In this document: positions 8,283 to 14,593 of the stretch, piece by piece
Layout of the letters: each line of letters starts with the position of its first letter
How positions within the stretch are numbered: position 1 is the first letter of the stretch
From: Deltaproteobacteria bacterium
GTDB taxonomy: Bacteria > Desulfobacterota > Syntrophobacteria > Syntrophobacterales > Syntrophobacteraceae
Assembly: GCA_021777755.1 (NCBI GenBank)
Contig: JAJYDE010000019.1
Location: forward strand, 1 to 64,000
Direction: 5' to 3'
Length of the DNA: 64,000 nucleotides
Translations under genes and position numbers: made by a program
Notes under the pieces: generated by a model
Databases searched by the model: none
The model's input: only the letters and a program-made list of their open reading frames with translations
What the model was told of the DNA's origin: nothing

Positions 8283-8882
8283 CGCCTCGATGATCTTTTT
8301 CTCCAGCAGCCAATCGATGACTTCGCACAGAGGTAGACCGACGACGTTGGTATAGGAGCCTTCAACAGAGCGCACCATAAAGGCCCCCCTGTCCTGAATG
8401 CCGTAGGCGCCAGCCTTGTCCATGGGTTCGCCGGTCCTGACGTATGCCTCTATTTCCGCGCTCGTAAGGTGTCTAAAACCAACACGGGTGACTACCGATC
8501 CGACCTTTGGGCCTTTACCCCCCGGCCCGAGAAGACACATGCCGGTAATAACCTCGTGTTGCCTGCCGCCAAGGATTTCCAGGATGCGGACCGCGTCGGC
8601 CCTGTCAGTTGGTTTTCCGAAGATGCGGCCATCGAAGACCACCATGGTATCAGCGCCAAGGACCCAGGCGCCGGGGTGAGCGGCCGATACGGCTTCGGCC
8701 TTGAGTCGGGCGCAACTCTCGGCCGTCCTGGCGGCTGCCCCCGGCCCGAGTCGCCCATCGGGAGCCACCGGCTCGTCCACACCGCTCGGGCACACATCGA
8801 AAGAGACCCCCGCCGAGAGCAGCAAGCTGTTTCTGCGCGGGGACCGCGAAGCCAGAATGAGGGTCTGAATCATTTTGAACAT
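8274..8882 (-). CDS. maf: Maf-like nucleoside triphosphate pyrophosphatase
   Basis: The 202-aa product starts LILASRSPRRNSLL, the Maf signature that binds the triphosphate. It continues with AWVLGADTMVVFDGRIFGKP (catalytic Asp region), ILGGRQHEVITGMCL and GAYGIQDRGAFMVRSVEGSYTNVVGLPL, all hallmarks. Maf proteins hydrolyse dTTP/UTP or modified pyrimidine nucleotides and have been linked to septum control. The gene lies 4 nt after nadA on the same strand. Confidence 0.93.
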   Translation of the reverse strand: MFKMIQTLILASRSPRRNSLLLSAGVSFDVCPSGVDEPVAPDGRLGPGAAARTAESCARLKAEAVSAAHPGAWVLGADTMVVFDGRIFGKPTDRADAVRILEILGGRQHEVITGMCLLGPGGKGPKVGSVVTRVGFRHLTSAEIEAYVRTGEPMDKAGAYGIQDRGAFMVRSVEGSYTNVVGLPLCEVIDWLLEKKIIEALK

Positions 8883-8885
8883 CGG

Positions 8886-9938
8886 CTAGGCCAAAGCCAG
8901 CATACGGTCCAGAGCGACTTTCGCCTCCGCCTTGATATCCTCGGCCACCCGCACAACGTTTTTTTCCCCGAGGTTTTCAAGCGTGTCCAAAAGATTGGCC
9001 AAGTTTATTTTGAACATGTTGGGGCAAAGCGAACGGTGCAGTTCCACCACTTGCTTGTCCGGGTACTCGGAGGCAAGCCGCTCGATAAAGTTTATTTCCG
9101 TCCCGATTATTATGGTCGACCCGGCCGGGGCATCTTTTACATATTTTTCTATTCGACTGGTCGATCCGGAAGCGTCTGCCATGGCCACCAGTTCACGCGG
9201 GCACTCGGGATGGACTATTACCTTTGCCCCGGGATGGCGTGCCCGGCTATTTTCAATCTGCTCGCAGGTGAACCTGGTGTGAACAAGGCAGTAGCCATCC
9301 CACAGGATCAGCCTGGCCCGTCTCAGAGCCTCGGGCTCATTACCCCCGAAAGGCTTGTGGGGCGACCAGACAGCCATCTGCTCCGCGGTCAACCCGAGAG
9401 CGTAACCTGTATTGTGGCCAAGATGCCTGTCGGGGAAAAACAAAACCTTTTCTGCCTTCTCAAAGGCCCATTTGAGCGCTTTATCAGCGTTCGAGGAGGT
9501 GCAGACAATGCCTCCGTGAGTGCCGCAAAATGCCTTGAGTTCGGCATCCGAATTCATGTAGACGATGGGAACTATGGCGCCCTTCCCGGCAAGAGATTCG
9601 AGCTGTTCAAAGGCGGGCTCGACCAGTGGGGTATCAGCCATCTCGGCCATCCAGCATCCGGCTTCCTCCTCGGGAATCTGGACGATCTGGTGCGGCTGGG
9701 AAAGAATGGCGGCGCTTTCGGCCATGAAGTGGACGCCGCAAAACACTATGTGGCGACATTGGCGATCCGCCGCGGCCTTCCTGGAAAGCTCGAAAGAGTC
9801 ACCCACGAAATCGCCGAGGGCGACGATTTCCTTTCGCTGGTAATGGTGGGTCAAAATTATAAGTTGATTGCCAAGCTCTTGTTTTTTAAGCAGGATCTTG
9901 TCTACCAGTTCATCGTTGTTCCATTGAACTTTTTCCAT
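8886..9938 (-). CDS. nadA: Quinolinate synthase A
   Basis: The enzyme condenses iminoaspartate with dihydroxyacetone phosphate to quinolinate for NAD synthesis and needs a [4Fe-4S] cluster. The start is set at ATG 9938 (AAGG 8 nt upstream) rather than the in-frame codon 27 nt earlier, giving 350 aa, the usual length. Visible family features are ILTHHYQRKEIVALGDFVGD, the repeat motifs around FCGVHFMAESAAIL and IVYMNSDAELKAFCGTHGG, and cluster cysteines in FCGTHGG, HPECPREL and HRSLCPNM. No nadB or nadC is adjacent in the window. Confidence 0.95.
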   Translation of the reverse strand: MEKVQWNNDELVDKILLKKQELGNQLIILTHHYQRKEIVALGDFVGDSFELSRKAAADRQCRHIVFCGVHFMAESAAILSQPHQIVQIPEEEAGCWMAEMADTPLVEPAFEQLESLAGKGAIVPIVYMNSDAELKAFCGTHGGIVCTSSNADKALKWAFEKAEKVLFFPDRHLGHNTGYALGLTAEQMAVWSPHKPFGGNEPEALRRARLILWDGYCLVHTRFTCEQIENSRARHPGAKVIVHPECPRELVAMADASGSTSRIEKYVKDAPAGSTIIIGTEINFIERLASEYPDKQVVELHRSLCPNMFKINLANLLDTLENLGEKNVVRVAEDIKAEAKVALDRMLALA

Positions 9939-10215
9939 CCGGATTACCTTTGCCCTCGGTCCCATGGCGGGACCAAATTCCTCGAAATTATGATGCCGTT
10001 CTCCTCAGCGTCAGTGCGAAAACCGGTTCAAGTCGGAGACCGGGTTTATGGTTTGGCCCCCTTTGGAAAAAGGAGCAGGGGGGGATTTGCAAAGGGATGT
10101 ACCCGATTGTATTGCACAAATCCCCTTAATCCCACCTCGGTTAAGGAGGGCTCGAGTTCGAACCCCTTCCAAATCCTCCGGTTCCCTGACGGTATGAAAA
10201 TTTACAATTCAGCCC

Positions 10216-10713
10216 TCATAGACTGCCGGTCCCTCCCGCCGGTTGACTGCCTTTCAAATGATCCGGGTTTGTCTTTTCCGGCTCGGCATCGCCAAGACAG
10301 TCAGTGGAAGAGCACCTGTCCATAAGGTCCTTCAAACTGATCGCCTCAAGCTTTTCAAAAACAGCCCTGGTGGCCTCGGCCCAAATCGTTCTGGTAACAC
10401 AGTTTTCGGCGCGCTCGCATGCTCCGGCGTGCGTGGCGCAATCGGTCAGCTCAAGACCGCCTTCCAGAACCGACACAATCTCCGCCAGATTGATTTCCCG
10501 GGGAAGCTTGGCTAAAAGGTGTCCACCTTTGGGCCCTCGGACACTTTTTATGTAATCGGCTTTTTTCAGCCGCATGACGATTTGCTCCAGATACTTTACG
10601 GCTATGCCCTGTCTGCGGGCTATGACTCCAAGTTGGACGGGCCCCTCACCCGAGTGCAAAGCCAGATCGAGCATCAGTCGAACTCCGTATCTGCTTCTCG
10701 TTGACAGCTTCAT
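10216..10713 (-). CDS. Rrf2/IscR-family transcriptional regulator
   Basis: The 165-aa product begins MKLSTRSRYGVRLMLDLALH, the classic Rrf2 winged-helix start, followed by QGIAVKYLEQIVMRLKKADY and SVRGPKGGHLLAK. Three cysteines in DCATHAGACERAENC (spacing C-X6-C-X5-C) fall where IscR binds its [2Fe-2S] cluster (C-X5-C-X5-C), so Fe-S or redox sensing is likely. It is divergent from the NIL-ferredoxin gene and has a palindrome over its own -10 box, suggesting autoregulation and perhaps control of the ferredoxin. Confidence 0.9.
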   Translation of the reverse strand: MKLSTRSRYGVRLMLDLALHSGEGPVQLGVIARRQGIAVKYLEQIVMRLKKADYIKSVRGPKGGHLLAKLPREINLAEIVSVLEGGLELTDCATHAGACERAENCVTRTIWAEATRAVFEKLEAISLKDLMDRCSSTDCLGDAEPEKTNPDHLKGSQPAGGTGSL

Positions 10714-10743
10714 GTGAACCTTTCGCGTATGGCGGTGAACAAG

Positions 10744-10789
10744 GCCAAACTGATGGTTTATACTATCGTTTGGCGCTCTTGGCGGTCAA
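10744..10789 (-). promoter_or_regulatory. Promoter with overlapping palindrome upstream of Rrf2 gene
   Basis: On the minus strand, -35 TTGACC (10784-10789) and -10 TAGTAT (10760-10765) are separated by 18 nt. A 7-bp perfect inverted repeat (GCCAAAC at 10744-10750 and GTTTGGC at 10768-10774, on the plus strand) brackets the -10 box, with further partial symmetry inside. The position fits an Rrf2 operator that blocks its own promoter. Confidence 0.55.
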
Positions 10790-10939
10790 GTCATAAAGAC
10801 CGGGTTATAAAATCCGGCTGAGCGCGGGGTGAACCGGGAAATGGCGAAACAGCCCGGGCGTGCGGATGTCTCGAAAAAAATACTTGGAGTTTGGCCCGGT
10901 AATGTTATTCTTAGATCCCATATAATGGAAGGACTCAAG

Positions 10940-11362
10940 ATGCATTCAAGAACGCTGGTACTCAGATTTCCCAGGGAAATTGTCGATAAACCCATAATCA
11001 TCAGCCTTGTGCGCGACTTCAATCTGGATTTCAACATCCTCAAGGCCCAAATATTTCCACGCAAAGAGGGAATGCTCGTAATGGAATTGCGCGGAACGGC
11101 CGAAGACTTCGACCGGGGGTTGCTGTATCTGGAACAAAAGGGAGTGCAGGTCGAACCCGTCGGCCAGGGGATCCGTCGAGACGATGAAAGGTGTTTCCAG
11201 TGCGGCGCTTGCACGGCCGTCTGCCCCACCGGAGCCCTTCACGTCATAAGGCCGCAGATGGAGGTCCAGTTCGAGTCGGAGCGCTGCAGCGCTTGCGAGC
11301 TGTGCGTCAAGACCTGCCCTGTAAGGGCGATGATCGTCACATTCGACAGGGCGATCGCCTGA
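10940..11362 (+). CDS. NIL-domain ferredoxin, HcyF-like homocysteine synthesis subunit
   Basis: The start is ATG 10940 with GGAAGGA just upstream; the frame is open further 5'. The 140-aa product has an N-terminal NIL domain (about residues 3-75, ferredoxin-like fold, also found on MetN) and two [4Fe-4S] motifs: CFQCGACTAVCPTGAL and CSACELCVKTCPVRAM. NIL-ferredoxins partner DUF39/COG1900 proteins in methanogens and anaerobic bacteria to convert aspartate semialdehyde plus sulfide to homocysteine. The large partner is not in this window, so the assignment rests on architecture. The divergent Rrf2 regulator may control it. Confidence 0.82.
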   Translation: MHSRTLVLRFPREIVDKPIIISLVRDFNLDFNILKAQIFPRKEGMLVMELRGTAEDFDRGLLYLEQKGVQVEPVGQGIRRDDERCFQCGACTAVCPTGALHVIRPQMEVQFESERCSACELCVKTCPVRAMIVTFDRAIA

Positions 11363-11503
11363 GGACCGAGCATCCGCGGTCCAGGAATGCCCGGTCATCG
11401 ACGAAGCCCGGGAGTGGCCTTTGACGCTCTCCCGTCTTAAATTGCTTGGGCATAAGTGCAGTTTAATGCGGGGATTGACTCCTAAGAGGACAGGATTTCG
11501 TCA

Positions 11504-12241
11504 ATGGCCGAAAAAAAGCATTCCATTAATGTCACAAATGTTCTAAAGGATGTAAAGAATCCGGTTTTGGATTCGCGCCGCGGCGAGCAGCGGCCGACTA
11601 TCGACCTGGTGCTAAAATGTGATACGGTGGGAAGCGTTGAGGCCGTTTCCTTGCTAATATCCAAACTCGCGGTCCCGGAAGCCAAAATGGAGATCATCCG
11701 CTCCGGTGTGGGCGACATTACCAAGCAGGACCTTCTAATGGCCCTGAGCGGCAGCGGACTTGTGCTGGGCTTTAACGTTGCTGTCGCCCCGAGGCTTGAA
11801 CAATGGGTAAGGGAGCATCGGGTCGAGATTCGCCTCTACAAAGTGATCTACAAGCTTGCCGAGGATCTCGAGGCTATCGCCAGGACCATGGCCCCGAGCC
11901 GGACCGAAGATAGAGTTATCGGAAAATGCGAGGTGATCGCCACCTTCAAATCGAAAAGAGGCGGGGTTATTCTCGGCTGCGAGGTCGTCGAAGGGGCGCT
12001 CCAGGTCGGCAAGCGTTTCAGGGTGGTCACCGCCATGGGGCCGGTGCACAGCGCCAGGATCGAATCGCTTCAAATTGAAAGAAGCTCTGTCAAGGAAGCC
12101 AGGGCCGGCCAGCAGGTGGGAGTCCAGGTTTTGGGTTCGACTTTTGGTAAAGTCGGCGATTTCATCGAATGCTACGATGAAATCGTGCGCCGCAAAGAAA
12201 ATTGGTCTCCAAAGGGCGATATTATTCATAAGGAATCTTGA
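11504..12241 (+). CDS. Free-standing IF-2 C-terminal-like protein without GTPase
   Basis: The 245-aa product matches IF-2 domains III and IV in order. VLKCDTVGSVEAVSLLISKL, IIRSGVGDITKQDLLMA, LGFNVAVAP and VEIRLYKVIYKLAEDLEAIA follow the IF-2 pattern (VKADVQGSVEAL, HSGVGAITESDV, GFNVRPD, RLYRVIYD). A beta-barrel with KCEVIATF, ILGCEVVEGALQVGKRFRVV and KVGDFIECY matches domain IV, which binds formyl-Met-tRNA. There is no P-loop, G domain or N-terminal extension; full IF-2 is usually over 700 aa. The first ~30 residues are unique. It could bind initiator tRNA or ribosomes, or be repurposed. Next gene 20 nt downstream encodes a TlpA-like protein. Confidence 0.85.
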   Translation: MAEKKHSINVTNVLKDVKNPVLDSRRGEQRPTIDLVLKCDTVGSVEAVSLLISKLAVPEAKMEIIRSGVGDITKQDLLMALSGSGLVLGFNVAVAPRLEQWVREHRVEIRLYKVIYKLAEDLEAIARTMAPSRTEDRVIGKCEVIATFKSKRGGVILGCEVVEGALQVGKRFRVVTAMGPVHSARIESLQIERSSVKEARAGQQVGVQVLGSTFGKVGDFIECYDEIVRRKENWSPKGDIIHKES

Positions 12242-12261
12242 CTGAAATGGAGCGAGGAAAG

Positions 12262-12837
12262 ATGAAGAAACGGGAATGCGCGGTAATTTTTCAAATACTT
12301 GTCTGTTCGTTATTTCTTTTGCTGCCCGCAACGGGCACGGCCTTCGGCTACGATGCGGGAAAATATTTTGACAAAGCCAATATGACCTTCCCCGCTCCCG
12401 ATTCCGTTCAATCCCAAAATTACCTCGGCCTTACCGCCATGAAGCCCTTCAAGGTGGGCGAAATCAAGGCCAAGGTGGTGGTCGTCGAGTTCATGAGCGC
12501 CCTTTGCGAGTATTGTTCCCTCAACGCCAAGGTGATGAATCGTATTTATAAAATGGTGCGGGAAAACCCTCAATTGGCCCCCAATGCCAAGGTTATGGCC
12601 ATAGGGGTGGCCAGTCCGGCCGCCGAGCTCAACGCCTTCAAAACTCAGCACCAGGTCGCTTTCCCCATGCTCAGCGATGCCACCGGAACCATCGGAGCAG
12701 CCATGGGGGACATGCCGACTCCGACAACTCTGATCGTTTCGACTGCCACGGGCAAGGTGCTCTACAGCCACGTCGGGCTGATTTGGAGTTCCGACGGGTT
12801 CGTCAAAAAGATTGCCGAAATGCTCAAGCAGAACTGA
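12262..12837 (+). CDS. Exported TlpA-like thioredoxin-fold protein
   Basis: ATG 12262 is preferred (GAGCGAGG upstream), giving 191 aa. An N-terminal signal sequence (basic KKRE, hydrophobic IFQILVCSLFLLLPATGTAFG) indicates export. The mature part is a redoxin/thioredoxin fold with active site LCEYC (CxxC) in VVVEFMSALCEYCS and the cis-Pro region MPTPTTLIVS. It probably performs periplasmic thiol-disulfide exchange. It is first in a tight group with the CNB-rhodanese protein (12 nt gap) and MauE, a family that feeds electrons to such thioredoxins. Confidence 0.85.
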   Translation: MKKRECAVIFQILVCSLFLLLPATGTAFGYDAGKYFDKANMTFPAPDSVQSQNYLGLTAMKPFKVGEIKAKVVVVEFMSALCEYCSLNAKVMNRIYKMVRENPQLAPNAKVMAIGVASPAAELNAFKTQHQVAFPMLSDATGTIGAAMGDMPTPTTLIVSTATGKVLYSHVGLIWSSDGFVKKIAEMLKQN

Positions 12838-12849
12838 CAGCTCTCGTTT

Positions 12850-13764
12850 ATGGATTCTCAATCTGAAAACACCCAAATACTGAAGCTTTCAGTTCTTCGG
12901 GATTTGCCCGACAAAGAACTGACCGAACTTGCGCAAACTCTGCGGACCAGGGTCGTTAAAGCCGATGAAGTCATCTTTAAATCGGGCGACCCGCCGGATG
13001 CTTTCTACATTATATGCTCCGGGCAGGTCAGGGTCTTCGTAAGACATAAGAACCGGACCGAGAGGCAGTTCTCCGTCCTCGGTCCGGGGCAACACTTCGG
13101 CGAAATATCTCTTCTTACCGGTGAGTCGCGCACCGCCATTGCTCAGGGCTTGGGGGAAGCCACCCTGCTTGTGGTACCCAGCGAGCGATTCGAGCGGCTC
13201 ATCCGCGACTACCCGGAATTATCCCGCAAGTTCGTGCGGGAAATGCGCGACTGGCTTTTAAGAGACGAAAAGATCATCGAGGAGGAAGCCGACGTCCTGA
13301 TCAGGTCTACCAGAGGTTCCTGGCGCGATTTCATCATGGTGATCGGTGTAAGCATCTTCCTGGCCGTATCATTTAATTTTTTAAATCCCCACGGAATTCG
13401 CCTCATCCCGGAGCGACCCGACCCGGTCCCGCTCATCAGCGCCTGCAACGCCCTCAATGCCTACCAGCAAAAGAAGGCTTTTATCGTAGACGCCATGCCA
13501 AACAACTTCTATCGACTGGAGCATATAAAGGGCGCCTACAACCTTCCGCCCACTCAATTTGACATCATGTACATGGCTACTTTTTCCAAAGTCGACAAGG
13601 GCATGGAAATTATTGTTTACGGCAGCACCATCAGCGCTCCCTATGACCTCGAAACGGCCAACAAACTTTTGCTCCGCGGCTTCAGCAACGTGAAAATTTT
13701 GAATGGCGGCCTGCCTATTTGGAAAGGCGACGGCTATCCGGTCGAAAAGAAGGCTTCGAAATGA
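12850..13764 (+). CDS. Cyclic-nucleotide-binding domain + membrane anchor + rhodanese-like
   Basis: The 304-aa product combines three parts. A CRP-type nucleotide-binding domain (about residues 10-130; FKSGDPPDAFYIICSGQVRV, PGQHFGEISLLTGESRTA) sits in the cytoplasm. One transmembrane helix follows (about 158-176; FIMVIGVSIFLAVSFNFL). A rhodanese-like domain fills the C-terminus (about 195-300; KKAFIVDAMP, HIKGAYNLPP, GFSNVKILNGGLPIWKGDGYP), probably on the outside. The active-loop cysteine is absent: VYGSTIS replaces the usual VYCxxG. Sulfurtransfer is therefore unlikely and the domain may only bind a ligand or partner. The stop overlaps the mauE start (ATGA), indicating translational coupling. 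Confidence 0.85.
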   Translation: MDSQSENTQILKLSVLRDLPDKELTELAQTLRTRVVKADEVIFKSGDPPDAFYIICSGQVRVFVRHKNRTERQFSVLGPGQHFGEISLLTGESRTAIAQGLGEATLLVVPSERFERLIRDYPELSRKFVREMRDWLLRDEKIIEEEADVLIRSTRGSWRDFIMVIGVSIFLAVSFNFLNPHGIRLIPERPDPVPLISACNALNAYQQKKAFIVDAMPNNFYRLEHIKGAYNLPPTQFDIMYMATFSKVDKGMEIIVYGSTISAPYDLETANKLLLRGFSNVKILNGGLPIWKGDGYPVEKKASK

Positions 13765-14252
13765 TTCCAGCTCTGCTCAAACGGGCGATAACCAGTGAGT
13801 ATCTATCTTTTGTCCTCAGGATTTTGCTGGGCTGTTTCTTCATCTATGCAAGTCTTGGCAAGATAGCCCACCCGGCCCAGTTTGCGCAGGCCATAGCCAA
13901 CTACCGGCTGGTGCCCTTCATAGTCCTCAACCTCGGGGCCGTCATACTGCCATGGATCGAGTTCATTGCAGGCCTTTTTTTGATCATCGGGTTCAAGTCC
14001 AGGGCTTCGGTGGTCGTCATTGGCCTGCTCCTGGTCATGTTCGAGGCGATGATCCTCATCAGTATGTACCGCGGTGTGGCCATCTCCTGCGGTTGTTTCG
14101 ATACCATGGGTGAGGTGATAGGCTGGAAAAAGGTCTTCGAAGACGCGTTCATGCTAGCATTCGCCATACAAATCTTTTTCTTTGATAAATTCGAGCTTAT
14201 GAAAAAGTTCATGTCCACTGTCGGGCCGGGGGGAAGGATAACCTCGCCTTGA
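13761..14252 (+). CDS. MauE/DoxX-family membrane protein
   Basis: The ATG at 13761 overlaps the previous stop (ATGA), giving 163 aa. Four hydrophobic helices are visible, from FVLRILLGCFFIYASLGKIA to AFMLAFAIQIFFF, with the MauE/DoxX motif around SLGKIAHPAQFAQAIANYRL. Two close cysteines in ISCGCFD sit at a membrane boundary and may exchange disulfides. MauE is thought to pass reducing power to periplasmic thioredoxins, which fits the TlpA-like protein two genes upstream. Confidence 0.87.
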   Translation: MIPALLKRAITSEYLSFVLRILLGCFFIYASLGKIAHPAQFAQAIANYRLVPFIVLNLGAVILPWIEFIAGLFLIIGFKSRASVVVIGLLLVMFEAMILISMYRGVAISCGCFDTMGEVIGWKKVFEDAFMLAFAIQIFFFDKFELMKKFMSTVGPGGRITSP

Positions 14253-14275
14253 ATTCTGCCGGCTAAGTTGGCCAC

Positions 14276-14575
14276 TTGAAGAGCGCTTACCACAGGCTTT
14301 CACTTTCGATGATTTCAACCATTTTATCCTTTTTCGGAATCACTTTGTTATACACCGGGCTTCTGGCTTCCAACCGGCACATGACCACGGCAATCCTGGT
14401 CATATGCGCGGGGCTGCTGCTTTTGACCAAGCCTGCCATGGCGGCCCTGAAACTTTTCAGGGCCAACTATCCCGGAGTTTTTGGCGCACACTCTCCCGGC
14501 CGTCGAAAAAACCCGAGTAAAACTGTCTATCTCAAAATCGTAAAATCCGAGGACGAAAAACCCACCATCCACTGA
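14276..14575 (+). CDS. Small membrane protein (99 aa), hypothetical
   Basis: Two hydrophobic helices (SMISTILSFFGITLLYTGLL and TTAILVICAGLLLLTKPAMA) are followed by a basic cytoplasmic tail (GRRKNPSKTVYLKIVKS). The longest frame starts with TTG at 14276; an ATG at 14309 would remove 11 residues and neither has a strong ribosome site. It follows mauE by 23 nt and could be the last gene of the redox group. No family recognised. Confidence 0.65.
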   Translation: MKSAYHRLSLSMISTILSFFGITLLYTGLLASNRHMTTAILVICAGLLLLTKPAMAALKLFRANYPGVFGAHSPGRRKNPSKTVYLKIVKSEDEKPTIH

Positions 14576-14593
14576 ACGCGAAACAGCCGCCTT

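Noticed and set aside
8469-10325. 618-codon plus-strand frame
   Set aside because: Antisense to maf and nadA, whose motifs are complete; a high-GC shadow frame.
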